From: Pseudomonadota bacterium
GTDB taxonomy: Bacteria; Pseudomonadota; Gammaproteobacteria; Ga0077536
Direction: 5' to 3'
DNA: 64,000 nt
Assembly (NCBI GenBank): GCA_016719885.1
Contig: JADJYF010000001.1
Span: forward strand, 434,001 to 498,000
Below the pieces are notes generated by a model that saw only the letters and a program-made list of their open reading frames with translations, had not been told where the DNA came from and did not search any database. This document shows positions 1 to 9,631 of the stretch, one piece after another. The first letter of the stretch is position 1, and every line of letters begins with the position of its first letter. The translations under genes were made by a program, and so were the position numbers.

Positions 1-1760
1 GCCCGGACCTCAATCTGAGCAACCTGGACGTAGCGCTCAACAACACCGACTCCAACGGTCGCCTGTACCCCTTCCGCGAACTGTATGCTGACGCCGTCGC
101 CGGCGACTTCTGGTTCCGCGTCGGCAAGCAGCAGATCGTGTGGGGCAAGACGGACTTCTTCCGTCTGCAGGACGTCATCAACCCGGTCGACTTCGGCCAG
201 CACTTCTTCTTCGATTCCTTCGAAGACATCCGCATTCCGCAGTGGATGGCTTCCGCGCAGTGGAAGTTCGGCTCGCTGGGTCCGTTGACCGACAACGCCG
301 TGCAGGTGGTGTGGAACTTCGACCGTTTCCAGGGCGTAGGCCTCGGCAACCCGTCGCACTTCTGGGCGCACCCGTTCTCGAAGGACATCAGCACCTTCGC
401 GATCTTCAACACCTTCTTCACGCCGGAACCCTGCGTGAATGCGGCCACCGTCATCAACAACCCGGGCTTCATGAAGGCCGTGGACGTTTGCGGCGCCCTG
501 GGCCCGCAGGATCCGCGTAAGGCTTCGGGCTTCGGTGCGTCCGCCGGTATGGACGGCTACCACATGCCGGGCTACCAGATTGGTAACACGGAAGCTGGCT
601 GGCGTTGGGAATTCCGCCTGTCTGACTGGCGCGTGGCACTGTCTCACTGGTATGGCTGGAACGACGCTCCGGTGTTCCGTTTCCACACCGTGCACACGAT
701 TGCGGCTCTGACCCCGGGTGGCGTGGCTTCGGCCAACAACCTGACGGTCGCCGACCTGACGCTCGCGCGTCGTGACCAGGCCACGGCTGTTGCCAACGGC
801 CTGTTCTCGGCCAACAGCCTGGCCGGTGGCGACAAGCCGAGCTCGCTGGTCCATGCCGCGCGTCTGGGCGCGTTCAGCGCTACCACCAACCCGGGTGCCC
901 TGGGTGGTGCGGTGCCGATCGTGTCGCAGACCCCGCAGCAGGCGGCCCGTGCCCTGATGCAGAGCCCGGTCAAAGCCTATCGCGATGCCGCGCGTCACGC
1001 TGCCAGCACCAAGAACTACTCGGCGCTGTGGGCTGCTACCGCCCCGTCGCTGGCGGCTGCCATCAACAAGAACACCAACAACGTCAACGGCCTCGGCCCG
1101 GTGCTGGGTGGTCAGGCGTCTGCTGAATACAAGCAGGCCCATACCCTCGGCCTGTCCTTCGACTACTTCGAGCAGTACACCGGCACGGTGTGGCGCGTGG
1201 AGTCGTCGTGGACGCTGGACGAACTGGTGATGAACACCCGTGCGGTCGACTGGCGCGATACCAGCGACGTCATGCGGTGGTCCATTGGTATCGACCGTCC
1301 GACCTTCCTGAAGTGGCTCAACAAGGACCGCACTTTCTTCCTGTCCTTGCAGATGTTCGACACCTGGTATCTTGATCACGAAGGTGACAAGCACACCGGC
1401 TTCCTGAACGACGAGCACAACTTCATCACGACGTTCTTCTTCATCGGCAACTACATGCGTGATCGCCTGAAGCCGGTGGGTTTCTACGTCTGGGAAGAAG
1501 CGAGCAACTCGCACGTCGCTGGTTTGAACCTCGAGTGGCTGATGGACAACCATTGGTCGATCAAGGGTGGCTTCCACACCATCTGGGGTGGCACCGGCAA
1601 TACCAACCACGACACCGGTCCGTTCACGACTTTCGTGACCCCGGGCTCGGATAACACCGTCAACCCGTACGTGATCTCGAACCTGGGTGTTGCTCACCAG
1701 GGTCTGGGCGCCGTGCGCAACTACGACGAAATCTTCTTCGAGCTGAAGTACCAGTTCTAA
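1..1760 (+). CDS. DUF1302 family outer-membrane protein (5' partial)
   Basis: The frame is open from base 3, so the true start lies upstream of the window; about 585 residues are visible. Early residues contain the family-typical run WGKTDFFRLQDVINP, and the chain is rich in aromatic residues and alternating strands, ending in KYQF with a C-terminal Phe typical of outer-membrane beta-barrels. DUF1302 proteins are usually about 600-650 aa, so only the signal peptide and a short N-terminal piece should be missing. The family is of unknown biochemistry but is often found with DUF1329 proteins, as here (3960-5249), and is suspected to act in uptake of or tolerance to hydrophobic compounds. A strong terminator follows. 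Family assignment is firm; function is inferred. Confidence 0.88.
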   Translation, partial: PDLNLSNLDVALNNTDSNGRLYPFRELYADAVAGDFWFRVGKQQIVWGKTDFFRLQDVINPVDFGQHFFFDSFEDIRIPQWMASAQWKFGSLGPLTDNAVQVVWNFDRFQGVGLGNPSHFWAHPFSKDISTFAIFNTFFTPEPCVNAATVINNPGFMKAVDVCGALGPQDPRKASGFGASAGMDGYHMPGYQIGNTEAGWRWEFRLSDWRVALSHWYGWNDAPVFRFHTVHTIAALTPGGVASANNLTVADLTLARRDQATAVANGLFSANSLAGGDKPSSLVHAARLGAFSATTNPGALGGAVPIVSQTPQQAARALMQSPVKAYRDAARHAASTKNYSALWAATAPSLAAAINKNTNNVNGLGPVLGGQASAEYKQAHTLGLSFDYFEQYTGTVWRVESSWTLDELVMNTRAVDWRDTSDVMRWSIGIDRPTFLKWLNKDRTFFLSLQMFDTWYLDHEGDKHTGFLNDEHNFITTFFFIGNYMRDRLKPVGFYVWEEASNSHVAGLNLEWLMDNHWSIKGGFHTIWGGTGNTNHDTGPFTTFVTPGSDNTVNPYVISNLGVAHQGLGAVRNYDEIFFELKYQF

Positions 1761-1816
1761 GTTGTTTCGCCAGCCCCCGCGCGGCCATCGCGGCCGCGCC
1801 GTGGGCACGAGATTGA

Positions 1817-1846
1817 AAACGGAGGGCACTGCCCTCCGTTTTTTTT
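1817..1846 (+). terminator. Rho-independent terminator after the DUF1302 gene
   Basis: An inverted repeat with arms AACGGAGGGC and GCCCTCCGTT and the loop ACT is followed directly by a run of T. It lies about 55 nt past the stop codon of the DUF1302 gene. The rest of the gap to 2054 holds no gene that I can see. Confidence 0.9.
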
Positions 1847-2054
1847 GCCCCGGTCTTTGCCCTCGACGACGAGCGGCGACGCCCGACGGGCATCGCGTCA
1901 AGTGGATGGCGGGCGCGCGACCGTTTGCTAACATGCCGCTGCCGTGGTCCCTGCCTTGAACCCCGCATCGGCCGATGGGAACCCACGTGGGCGATGATGG
2001 TCGAGACTAGGCTTGCCGTCCGCTCAGCGCCTTGAATCCCAGGAGTGTCGTGAA

Positions 2055-3287
2055 ATGCTGTATCCCTTCTCGCTGCGTGCGCTGTGTCTCGGTGTAGCCC
2101 TAGCGTGCCCGCTCGCCATGGCGGCCACGACGGTGGCGCCGGCCGCCAAGACGACGACAACGGCTGAGGCGGCGACCGACGCGGCCGGTGAAGACGCCGA
2201 GGGGGCCGCGCGACTGGTGCGCGAGGCGGTGTCCGTGGCGCGCCAGTTGCGCAAATCCGAGAACTTCTACGACCAGGTCGCGGCGGCCGGCACGCTCGTC
2301 GACATCGGCGACAAGGAATCGCTGCAGTTCCTCGCCGATACCTTGTCCCATCCCGACTGGTCGCTGATGCGCTCGGCCATCGACATGCTGCTCAACGTCC
2401 AACACCCGGCTGGCATCGATCTCATCTATCGCGCTGCGCAACAGGACGGCGAAGGCGTATTCATCAAGTTCCTGTCCGAATCCCTGGCCACGCGCCCGCG
2501 TGAAGACATGGCTGAATTCCTGATGACGGCATTGAAGGCGGATGATACCTGGGTCAAGAAGCATGCCCTGCAGGCGCTCGCCACCTTGCCCTTCAGCGAC
2601 AAGGAAAAGCGCATCCGCTCGATCGCCGAAGACACGCATCAGGACTCGATGACACGCGCCTATGCCTACTACGTCTTGATGGACACCGACGCGCGCAACC
2701 AGTCGCTGGACAAACTGCTGGATCTCGCCGTCAACGGCAGCCCGGATGCACAGGAAGCGGCGGCGGTGGGCCTGGGGCTGGTCAAGAACGCCAAGACCCA
2801 GGCGGCATTGCAGTCCCTCGAAGCGTCGGACAACTCGCGTGCGCAATTGGCGGCCTACGCCAGCGAAGCCGGCTTTGGCGCCGATGACGCGATTTCCGTC
2901 ATCGTCGAGAAGATTGCCCACGGCAGCGGCATGGAGTCATCGGTCGCGGCCGCCAGCGTGCGTCGCATGCCAGGCCCCATCGCCAGTCAGATCTCCGAAT
3001 TGGTCACCACCTGCTGCAAGCTCGACACCGAGGTCGCGGCGCGCCTGCTCGAGTCCTGGGCGACCATCGATGCGGACCCCGGCCGCATGTTGAAATGGGG
3101 TTTGAACAATGCCGATCCGTCGGTACGCATGCAGGCGGTGTGGTTGGTGGGCGAGCGCCAGGATCGCAAGTATCTCAAGGACATCGGCCCGCTGCTCAAG
3201 GATTCGGACAGCGGTATACGGGCCATGGCGTCGTGGGCTATAGTCCGCATCCTCGGCGACGAATACGACCCCGGGGTTGAGATCTAG
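2055..3287 (+). CDS. Secreted HEAT-repeat protein
   Basis: The start is ATG 2055, preceded by AGGAG at 2041-2045; an in-frame TTG at 2013 has no such site. The first 23 residues are a clear signal peptide ending in AMA. The mature protein is almost wholly alpha-helical, with helix pairs of about 30-35 residues (for example LSHPDWSLMRSAIDMLL, DDTWVKKHALQALATL, NADPSVRMQAVWLVGE) as in HEAT or PBS-lyase-type repeats. Such domains are scaffolds for protein binding and no catalytic motif is visible. It sits 12 nt before the Nudix gene, so the two are probably co-transcribed. Export to the periplasm is inferred from the signal peptide. Confidence 0.82.
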   Translation: MLYPFSLRALCLGVALACPLAMAATTVAPAAKTTTTAEAATDAAGEDAEGAARLVREAVSVARQLRKSENFYDQVAAAGTLVDIGDKESLQFLADTLSHPDWSLMRSAIDMLLNVQHPAGIDLIYRAAQQDGEGVFIKFLSESLATRPREDMAEFLMTALKADDTWVKKHALQALATLPFSDKEKRIRSIAEDTHQDSMTRAYAYYVLMDTDARNQSLDKLLDLAVNGSPDAQEAAAVGLGLVKNAKTQAALQSLEASDNSRAQLAAYASEAGFGADDAISVIVEKIAHGSGMESSVAAASVRRMPGPIASQISELVTTCCKLDTEVAARLLESWATIDADPGRMLKWGLNNADPSVRMQAVWLVGERQDRKYLKDIGPLLKDSDSGIRAMASWAIVRILGDEYDPGVEI

Positions 3288-3299
3288 TGTGCTGACATC

Positions 3300-3899
3300 G
3301 TGAGTGACGCCGACAGCAAACCCGTCGTTGGGGCCTGGGAAGTCCTGGCGTCCGACGAGCTCTACCGCAATCCCTATTTCGCGTTCCGCCGTGAAACCTG
3401 CATGCTGCCCAACGAACGCATCATGCCGGCCTATTACGTGTGGGAGATGGTCGACTGGGTCAATGTCGTCGCGCTCACCCGCGCCGGCCAGTTGATACTC
3501 GTCAACCAGTATCGGCACGCGGCCAAGAATCGCTTCGTGGAATTCCCGGGTGGTACCACCGAGCCGGCCGCCAATGAAAGCCATGAGCAGGCGGCACGGC
3601 GCGAACTGCGCGAGGAGACCGGCTACGTGCCCGGCGCGCTGCACTACCTCGGCATGCACTATCCCAATCCCGGTTTGCAGGACAATCGCATGCACGTGTA
3701 TCTCGCCGTCGATTGCGAGCGCATGGGCGAGCCGACCCTGGACCCGTTCGAAGACATCGAAGTGGAGTTGGTCGAAGTGGCCGATTTCCTCGACATGTTT
3801 CAGCATGGACGCCCGATTCATGCCTTGATGATGGCGTCCCTGACCATGGCCCTGCCGGCCATCAAGAAATTTTGCGCTAACGTGCCCAGCCCGATCTGA
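3300..3899 (+). CDS. Nudix hydrolase, ADP-ribose-pyrophosphatase-like
   Basis: A GTG start at 3300 lies 12 nt after the HEAT gene. The 199-residue product has a Nudix core around residues 80-107: the pattern E-x7-REL-x-EE-x-GY (ending RRELREETGY) is intact, while the spacing to the leading glycines is slightly longer than the classical G-x5-E. The Glu pair should bind the divalent metal used to hydrolyse a nucleoside diphosphate linked to another moiety. The preceding QYRHAAKNRFVEFPGG is typical of ADP-ribose/NDP-sugar pyrophosphatases (compare QYR...ELPAG). The exact substrate cannot be told. Position in a run with exported proteins is unusual, but the protein itself has no signal peptide. 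Confidence 0.85.
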   Translation: MSDADSKPVVGAWEVLASDELYRNPYFAFRRETCMLPNERIMPAYYVWEMVDWVNVVALTRAGQLILVNQYRHAAKNRFVEFPGGTTEPAANESHEQAARRELREETGYVPGALHYLGMHYPNPGLQDNRMHVYLAVDCERMGEPTLDPFEDIEVELVEVADFLDMFQHGRPIHALMMASLTMALPAIKKFCANVPSPI

Positions 3900-3959
3900 G
3901 CGCTTCCGCGTCGTAGCGCCGTCACCCATCATTCAACGGACAAGCAAGGGGCCTTCATC

Positions 3960-5249
3960 GTGCTCAATCATTTGCGAGCTGTGCTGTGTTCATTCGTGGC
4001 GCTGGCCTGGGTGCCGAGCTCCGCGCATGCCGGCGATTTCGATTTCGACGTCGCCGCGGCGCAGGCCAAGTCACCGCCGGCCGGCACCGTCATCGGCCAG
4101 GACAACGTCGACGGCATGGCCGAGATCATGGACCCGGACTTCGCCGGGCTGGTGAAGCAGGGCTGGTTGACCATCACCGTCGGCGAACCGATCCCGTTCG
4201 ACCAGCATCCGAACTATATCGCTGCCACCGAGAAGTACGCGGGCCAGACCCAGCTCGGCAGCGAGCCTGGCGAGCTGTTGAACTACACCGCCGGGCGGCC
4301 GTTTCCCGGTGAGTTGTCGAGCGATGATCCGCGCGCCGGTGAGAAACTCGCCTGGAACATGCGTTATGCCTATGCCGGTGACGGCGGTGAAATTCCAGAG
4401 ATGTACTGGTACTACCGCGACATGCGCAGCCAGAAGGTCGAACGCGTGCTGGAGTTCGAAGCCGCATCGATGCGTTTCATGTACCGCCATGTCATCGACC
4501 CGATGCCGGAGATCAAGGACAACGGCTACAAGGTCTACAACGCCGTCACGCTCACCGCGCTCGACCCGGGCGATGTCGCCAATACCAAGCTCATGATCTT
4601 CTACAACAGCGATGATCGCGCCGAAGAGCAGGGCTGGATGTACGTACCGCTGCTGCGCCGCGTGCGCCGCATCGCCACCTCGATGCGCACTGATTCGTTT
4701 CTCGGCAGCGATATCATGATCGAAGACTTCCTCGGTTACAGCGGCCGCATCATGGACATGGACTGGAAGTACAACGGCGACCGCTACATCCTGCTGCCGA
4801 TGTACCGCCACGACCAGGTGCCCCATTCCGACAAGAAAGCGCGCAAGTTCGATCACAAGTATGTCGACTTCGGCGGCCATTCCGGCTGCTTTCCCAACGT
4901 GACCTGGCAGGTACGCAAGGTGCACGTGCTGGAAGGCAAGCCCAAGCGCGCCGATCATCCCTTGTCCAAGCGCTATTTTTACGTCGATGCGCAGACCAAG
5001 TTCCCGGTGTTCGGCAAGGTTTACGACCGCGGTGACGCACTGTGGAAGTTCCTGTACGCGGGGCTGGCCCACCCGGATTATCACCTGCCGGAGAACAAGG
5101 GCAGCGGCGTACCGATGCTCGATTCGTCGGCGGTGGTCGACATCCAGAACAAGCATTGCACGACCCTGCAGATGCTGACCCGCGTGAACCTGCCGAAGAT
5201 GAACGCACGTGACTTCGAGCCGTCGTCGTTGAACGTCGGCGCGCGGTGA
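3960..5249 (+). CDS. DUF1329 domain-containing exported protein
   Basis: A GTG start at 3960 gives a signal peptide of about 24 residues ending AHA. The mature 405-residue chain carries the DUF1329 signature: GRPFPG near residue 104, long beta-rich segments, RRVRRIATSMRTDSFLGSD and DWKYNGDRYILLPMY. The family resembles LolA/LolB-type lipoprotein carriers and is usually encoded with DUF1302 proteins, four genes upstream here. Together they look like an envelope system for hydrophobic cargo; that is inference from co-occurrence. The gene is followed by a REP-like element 42 nt after its stop. Confidence 0.88.
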   Translation: MLNHLRAVLCSFVALAWVPSSAHAGDFDFDVAAAQAKSPPAGTVIGQDNVDGMAEIMDPDFAGLVKQGWLTITVGEPIPFDQHPNYIAATEKYAGQTQLGSEPGELLNYTAGRPFPGELSSDDPRAGEKLAWNMRYAYAGDGGEIPEMYWYYRDMRSQKVERVLEFEAASMRFMYRHVIDPMPEIKDNGYKVYNAVTLTALDPGDVANTKLMIFYNSDDRAEEQGWMYVPLLRRVRRIATSMRTDSFLGSDIMIEDFLGYSGRIMDMDWKYNGDRYILLPMYRHDQVPHSDKKARKFDHKYVDFGGHSGCFPNVTWQVRKVHVLEGKPKRADHPLSKRYFYVDAQTKFPVFGKVYDRGDALWKFLYAGLAHPDYHLPENKGSGVPMLDSSAVVDIQNKHCTTLQMLTRVNLPKMNARDFEPSSLNVGAR

Positions 5250-5290
5250 GCGGGCCATACACGCGAAACCCTGGTTTGGGCGGTATGCGT

Positions 5291-5373
5291 GTAGGTGCGA
5301 GTTCATTCGCACATTGATCGGCGGGCCTCCAGCGCTGGGCGCGGCTCGAATGTGCGAATTAATCCGCACCTGC
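5291..5373. repeat. REP-like element, family A (copy A1, inverted pair)
   Basis: Two arms face each other over a 33-nt spacer. The left arm starts GTAG and continues GTGCGAGTTCATTCGCAC, an 8-bp palindrome around TC with one changed base; the right arm is the reverse complement with several changes. The GTAG just before a small hairpin is the hallmark of REP sequences recognised by RAYT (TnpA-REP) proteins. It lies between the DUF1329 gene and the esterase gene. Confidence 0.8.
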
Positions 5374-5431
5374 AATTACGTTCGCTGTTCAATTGATGCG
5401 CGCCTTCGCGCGCGCTGGAGAGGGGAAGAAC

Positions 5432-6337
5432 ATGGCAAGCCCGCAAGCGGAAGCAATGAAGGATTTGTATCGTGGCTGGCTGGCCGTGATGGCGGCCAAT
5501 CCCGAACTCGGCCTCGATGGTACGCGTGACCTGTTCGAGCACTGGGGTGATTTGACCACCGACCCCGGTGGCGTCGATTACCTCGAGGTGAATGCCGGCG
5601 GTGTGCAATGCATGTGGGCGGTGCCCCATGGTTGCGCCGAGGATCGCGTGGCCCTGTGCACCCATGGCGGTGGCTACGTCGCGGGTTCGATGTACTCCCA
5701 TCGCAAGATGTTCGGCCACATCGCCAAGGCCATCGGTTGCAAGGCGCTGATCGTGCATTTCCGGCGTGCGCCCGAACACCCGCATCCAACCCCGGTGGAG
5801 GACACCGTCGCGGTCTATGCATGGCTGCTCGAGCAGGGTTACAAGCCGGAACATATCTGCACCACCGGCGATTCCGCGGGCGGTGCGCTGTCGACCACCG
5901 TGCTGCTGGCGGCGCGTGACAAGGGCTTGCCGCTGCCGGTCGCGGCCATGCCGATGTCGCCCTGGTATGACATGGAAAGCCTTGGCGAATCGCTGAAGAC
6001 CAATGCCGCCAAGGACTGCCTCGCCAATGAGTCCATGGTCAAGACCATGGCGGCGACCTTCCTCGGCGGCGCGTCGCCGGTCGACCCGCTCGCCAATCCG
6101 CTCAAGGCCAATCTCGAGGGCTTGCCGCCGATCTACATCCAGGTCGGTGGCGATGAAACCCTGCTCGATGATTCCCTGCGTTTCGAAAAACTGGCGCGGG
6201 CGGCGGGGGTCGATGTGCGTTGCGACGTGTTCGCCGAGATGCAGCACGTGTTCCAGTTCATGGCCGGTCGCGCGCCGGAGGCGGATGACGCCATCGCGCG
6301 CATGGCCGCCTGGGTCAAGCCCAAGCTCGGGCTTTAA
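5432..6337 (+). CDS. Alpha/beta hydrolase, hormone-sensitive-lipase family esterase
   Basis: I chose ATG 5432 because AGGGG lies 7 nt upstream; an in-frame ATG at 5393 lacks a site. The 301-residue protein has HGGG at residues 78-81 (oxyanion hole), GDSAGG at 146-151 with Ser148 as nucleophile, an Asp in GGDETLLDD and a His in MQHVF near residue 273. This is the complete HSL-family (esterase family IV) catalytic set, for ester or lactone hydrolysis. It is cytoplasmic, with no signal peptide. The SDR gene follows after 56 nt, so the pair may work together on an ester/alcohol substrate. Confidence 0.9.
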   Translation: MASPQAEAMKDLYRGWLAVMAANPELGLDGTRDLFEHWGDLTTDPGGVDYLEVNAGGVQCMWAVPHGCAEDRVALCTHGGGYVAGSMYSHRKMFGHIAKAIGCKALIVHFRRAPEHPHPTPVEDTVAVYAWLLEQGYKPEHICTTGDSAGGALSTTVLLAARDKGLPLPVAAMPMSPWYDMESLGESLKTNAAKDCLANESMVKTMAATFLGGASPVDPLANPLKANLEGLPPIYIQVGGDETLLDDSLRFEKLARAAGVDVRCDVFAEMQHVFQFMAGRAPEADDAIARMAAWVKPKLGL

Positions 6338-6393
6338 ATCGGCTTGCGCGCGTCGCAGGCGCATTCAAACTCAGTGATGGAAAAAAGTATTCG

Positions 6394-7176
6394 ATGAATA
6401 ATCCCGCACACGACCCGCGTTCGGTATTCGATCTCACGGGCAAGCGCATCCTCGTCACCGGCGCATCCATGGGGCTCGGCAAGCGTTTCGGCTGGACGCT
6501 GGCGCGGGCCGGCGCCGAGGTCATCCTGGCGGCGCGCAGCGAAGACAAGCTGCGTGAACTGGCCGACAGCATTGCCGCGTTCGGCGGCAAGTGCGTATGC
6601 GTGGCGCTGGACGTACGCGACCGCGCCGCGATCCGTGACACGGTGGCGAGCATCGAACAGGCCGGTCCCATCGACGTGCTCGTCAACAACGCCGGCATCG
6701 CCATCGTCAAGGCGCCCGAGCGCTACCAGGATGACGATTGGGACAATGTCTACGAAACCAACCTACGCGGGCCGTGGGTGTTGGCGCAGGCCATCATCCA
6801 GCGCTGCCTGAAGGACGGGCGGCCGGGCAACATCGTCAATATCGCGTCGATCCTGGGCATGCGCCCGCTTGGACATATCGCGCCTTATGCTGCAGCCAAG
6901 GCCGCGCTCATCAATCTCGGCCGCGAGCTGTGCGTGGACCTCGCCGGCCGCGGCATCCGCGTCAATGCGCTCGCGCCGGGCTATTTCGAAACGGAAATGA
7001 ACCGCGACTGGCTGAAGTCACCGGCCGGCGAACGTCTGCGGCAACGCATTCCCACCGGCCGCTTCGGTCAACCGGAGGATCTGGACGGCGCCATCCTGTT
7101 CCTGGCCTCGGACGCCTCGGTGTTCATGAACGGCCAGGTGCTGACCATCGACGGTGGGCATACCGCGGGGCTGTGA
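6394..7176 (+). CDS. SDR family NAD(P)-dependent oxidoreductase
   Basis: A classical short-chain dehydrogenase of 260 residues. It has the nucleotide-binding TGASMGLG at 22-29, the structural NNAG, a catalytic Ser in NIASIL and the active pair in PYAAAKAA. The C-terminus ends VLTIDGGHTAGL, typical of FabG-like and alcohol dehydrogenase members. The substrate cannot be read from sequence. It follows the esterase on the same strand and is followed 19 nt later by a REP-like element. Confidence 0.9.
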   Translation: MNNPAHDPRSVFDLTGKRILVTGASMGLGKRFGWTLARAGAEVILAARSEDKLRELADSIAAFGGKCVCVALDVRDRAAIRDTVASIEQAGPIDVLVNNAGIAIVKAPERYQDDDWDNVYETNLRGPWVLAQAIIQRCLKDGRPGNIVNIASILGMRPLGHIAPYAAAKAALINLGRELCVDLAGRGIRVNALAPGYFETEMNRDWLKSPAGERLRQRIPTGRFGQPEDLDGAILFLASDASVFMNGQVLTIDGGHTAGL

Positions 7177-7195
7177 CGCGAACAAGCATGGTACC

Positions 7196-7282
7196 TGTAG
7201 GTGCGAATTCATTCGCACATTGTTGGCGGGCTCACACGCCCGGCATGGCCATTCCAATGTGCGAATGAATTCGCACCTACAG
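7196..7282. repeat. REP-like element, family A (copy A2, inverted pair)
   Basis: The left arm contains the perfect 8+2+8 palindrome GTGCGAATTCATTCGCAC preceded by GTAG and followed by ATT; the right arm is its exact inverse over a 34-nt spacer. It lies between the convergent SDR and MaoC genes. Confidence 0.9.
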
Positions 7283-7298
7283 CGCCACACCTGATGCG

Positions 7299-8321
7299 TT
7301 ATACCGTCCACACCACCAGGCGCCAATCCAGCACGGTGCTTTCTTCGTAGCTCTTCCCGTCCGCCGCGGCGCGCTTGGCAAAGGTCAGCGCGTGCAACTC
7401 CATGAGCTTGCCGCCGGCCGCTACCGGCGTTTCGCTGGTCACCGTGAACTCGGTGCGGATGATGTCTTCTTCCAGCACCGGCGCGGTGTGTTCGCAGCCC
7501 TGCCAGCCGATGAGACCGAGCAGGTTCGGCAGCGCGCGCCCGATTTGCGCGAGCGTAATGGAGATGGTGTGACCACCGTAGACCAGGCGCTTGCCGAGAT
7601 AGCTGCGCGAGGCGTCGGTGTGGGTGAAGGCGATGTTGCCGGTGATGCGCACCAGTTCCGGGGCGCAGGTCACGGTGTCCTGCGGACCGATCACGACGCG
7701 GTCGCCAACGCTAAGCGCCGGAGCCGGTACCTTGTACTGCTCTGGCGCCATGGCCGCGAGGTTCCAGCCGCGCGGCACGGCGTCGATCAACTGCGCATCC
7801 TCGAGGCGCTCCGGGATCCAGTCGAATGAATCGTTCTTGCCGGTGTCGGCATTGGCATCGCGACAGGGGATCATCGGGCAACGCCAGTACTGCATCACGC
7901 GCTCGCCGTGCTGGTTGGTGGTGTCCATTTCCAGCGCCACCATGCCGGTCGCGTCGCGGCCGGGCTTTACCTTGTTCTGCCTGAGGCCCACCACCTTGGT
8001 GGTGGTGGTCAGGGTGTCGCCCACGAACACCGGCGCCAGCAGCAGCAGGCCGCGGTAGAAGAGGTTGCCCTTGACCTGTTGCGAGGCGAACGTGGTCTGG
8101 CCGTTGACCAGGTTGATGACCATCATCGGATGCACCAGCGAACGCGCGTCGCCGGTCACGGCCTGTGACAGGTGACGGTCCAACGGCAAACGCATGCGGT
8201 CACCGGTCACCGACTGGTAGAAGGCGGTGTGGCCCTCGGTCACGGTCACGGCGGGCGCCGCGAAAACCTGCCCGACGTGGAAGTCCTCGAAGTAGGGACC
8301 GTCAATATAGTGTTCGGCCAT
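7299..8321 (-). CDS. MaoC-like (hotdog-fold) dehydratase
   Basis: The product of 340 residues is made of two hotdog domains. The N-terminal half has FYQSVTGDRMRLPLD and the C-terminal half has FTHTDASRSYLGKRLVYGGHTIS, as in double-hotdog MaoC proteins that hydrate enoyl-CoA or mesaconyl/methylmalyl-type thioesters. ATG 8321 was taken; GTG 8330 in the same frame is possible. It is the last gene of a minus-strand operon that begins at 12153 and holds CoA-ester enzymes, so a hydration step in degrading an activated acid is likely. The precise substrate is unknown. Confidence 0.82.
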   Translation of the reverse strand: MAEHYIDGPYFEDFHVGQVFAAPAVTVTEGHTAFYQSVTGDRMRLPLDRHLSQAVTGDARSLVHPMMVINLVNGQTTFASQQVKGNLFYRGLLLLAPVFVGDTLTTTTKVVGLRQNKVKPGRDATGMVALEMDTTNQHGERVMQYWRCPMIPCRDANADTGKNDSFDWIPERLEDAQLIDAVPRGWNLAAMAPEQYKVPAPALSVGDRVVIGPQDTVTCAPELVRITGNIAFTHTDASRSYLGKRLVYGGHTISITLAQIGRALPNLLGLIGWQGCEHTAPVLEEDIIRTEFTVTSETPVAAGGKLMELHALTFAKRAAADGKSYEESTVLDWRLVVWTV

Positions 8322-8420
8322 GATCCTCACCCTGGCTGTGCGGCGCTTGCGGCCGCTCGTGGTTGTCCGTCCGCCGCGCGAAGCCGCGGACCCGAAATAG
8401 ATGCGCGGGCGTGAAGCGCC

Positions 8421-9534
8421 TCAGCGCGATGCAAACTCCGCACGCAGCGCCGCGCCCTGTTGGTCTAGCGCCGGCACCGCGGCGTGGCTGAGCACGTCGC
8501 CGGTGCGTCGGATCAGCGAGACCGTGTGTCCGCCGGCTTCGATTTCCTTGCGCTTGAGGGCCGGATGTTTCTGCAGGCCGCCGATGTCGTTGATGCTGCC
8601 GCAGGCGATGCCGGCGCGGTTGAGTTTCAAGGCAAGCTCGGCCTGCGTGTAACGCGCGAACACCGCTTCCATGTCGGCCCGCAGCGCATCGCGATTCTCG
8701 ACGCGCAGCACGTTGCTCCGGTAGCGCGGGTCGTCGGCCATCTCCGGTCTTTCGAGACCGTCGCGGCACAGTTGCACCCATTCGCGGTTGTTCTGGATGA
8801 CGACGAAAATCGGACCGTCCTTGGCGGCGTAGGCGCCGTAGGGCGCGAGCTGCGCATGGTCCATGCCGGTGCCGGTCAGCATCTTGCCGGTGTATTCGAG
8901 GATCGCGAGCGGCACCGCCATCCATTCCGACAGCACTTCGAACAGCGACAGCTCGACATGCGTACCGACGCCACTGCCGTGCCGCGCATAGAGCGCCTTC
9001 AGAATCTCGCCATAGGCGGAAAGGCCGGTGGAGATGTCGCAGATCGAGGCGCCGACCTTGCTCGGCTGGCCGGGCGCGCCGGTCACGGAGCACAGGCCCG
9101 TCTCGGCCTGGATCAGGGCATCGTAGGCCTTCATGTCGGCGTAGGCGCCGGTCGTGCCATAGCCCGAGATGCTGCACATCACCAGGCGCGGATTAAGTGC
9201 GTGCACGGCCGCGAATCCGAAGCCGAGCTTGTCCACCGACCCCGGCTTCAGGTTCTGGATGAACACGTCCGCGCGTTCCAGCATGCGCCGCAACAAGGCG
9301 GCGTCTTCGGCGCGGGTGAGATCGACCACCAGCGATTCCTTGCCGCTGTTCAACCACACGAAGTAGGCGCTCTGGCCGTGTATGGCGCTGTCGTAGGCAC
9401 GCGCGAAATCGCCTTCCGGACGCTCGAGCTTGATGACGCGCGCCGCCCTCGGCGAGCAGGCGCGTGCAGTAGGGCGCGGCCACCGCTTGCTCGAGGGAAA
9501 CGACCAAGAGATCGGACAGGGGCAATGTCGACAT
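8421..9534 (-). pseudogene. CaiB/BaiF (family III) CoA-transferase, interrupted by a frameshift
   Basis: Two overlapping frames make one protein of about 370 residues. The first (from ATG 9534) starts MSTLPLSDLLVVSLEQAVAAP and reaches LLAEGGAR; the next frame continues VIKLERPEGDFARAY and runs to 8421 with SGYGTTGAYADMKAYD and the conserved Asp in ICDISTG. The break lies in a CG-dinucleotide run at about 9437-9450 and fits loss of one CG unit. Everything else is intact, so it may be a sequencing error or a recent mutation. Family III enzymes move CoA between acids. The gene lies between the acyl-CoA dehydrogenase and MaoC genes in the same operon. Confidence 0.82.
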
Positions 9535-9631
9535 GGCTATGGGCTACTCAACGCAGTGCAAGGGCCGGGGAGGCTGACGGACGCTCGTGGCCATGACCGG
9601 CATGGGCGCGGCGACCGCCAGCTTCCTGCGC

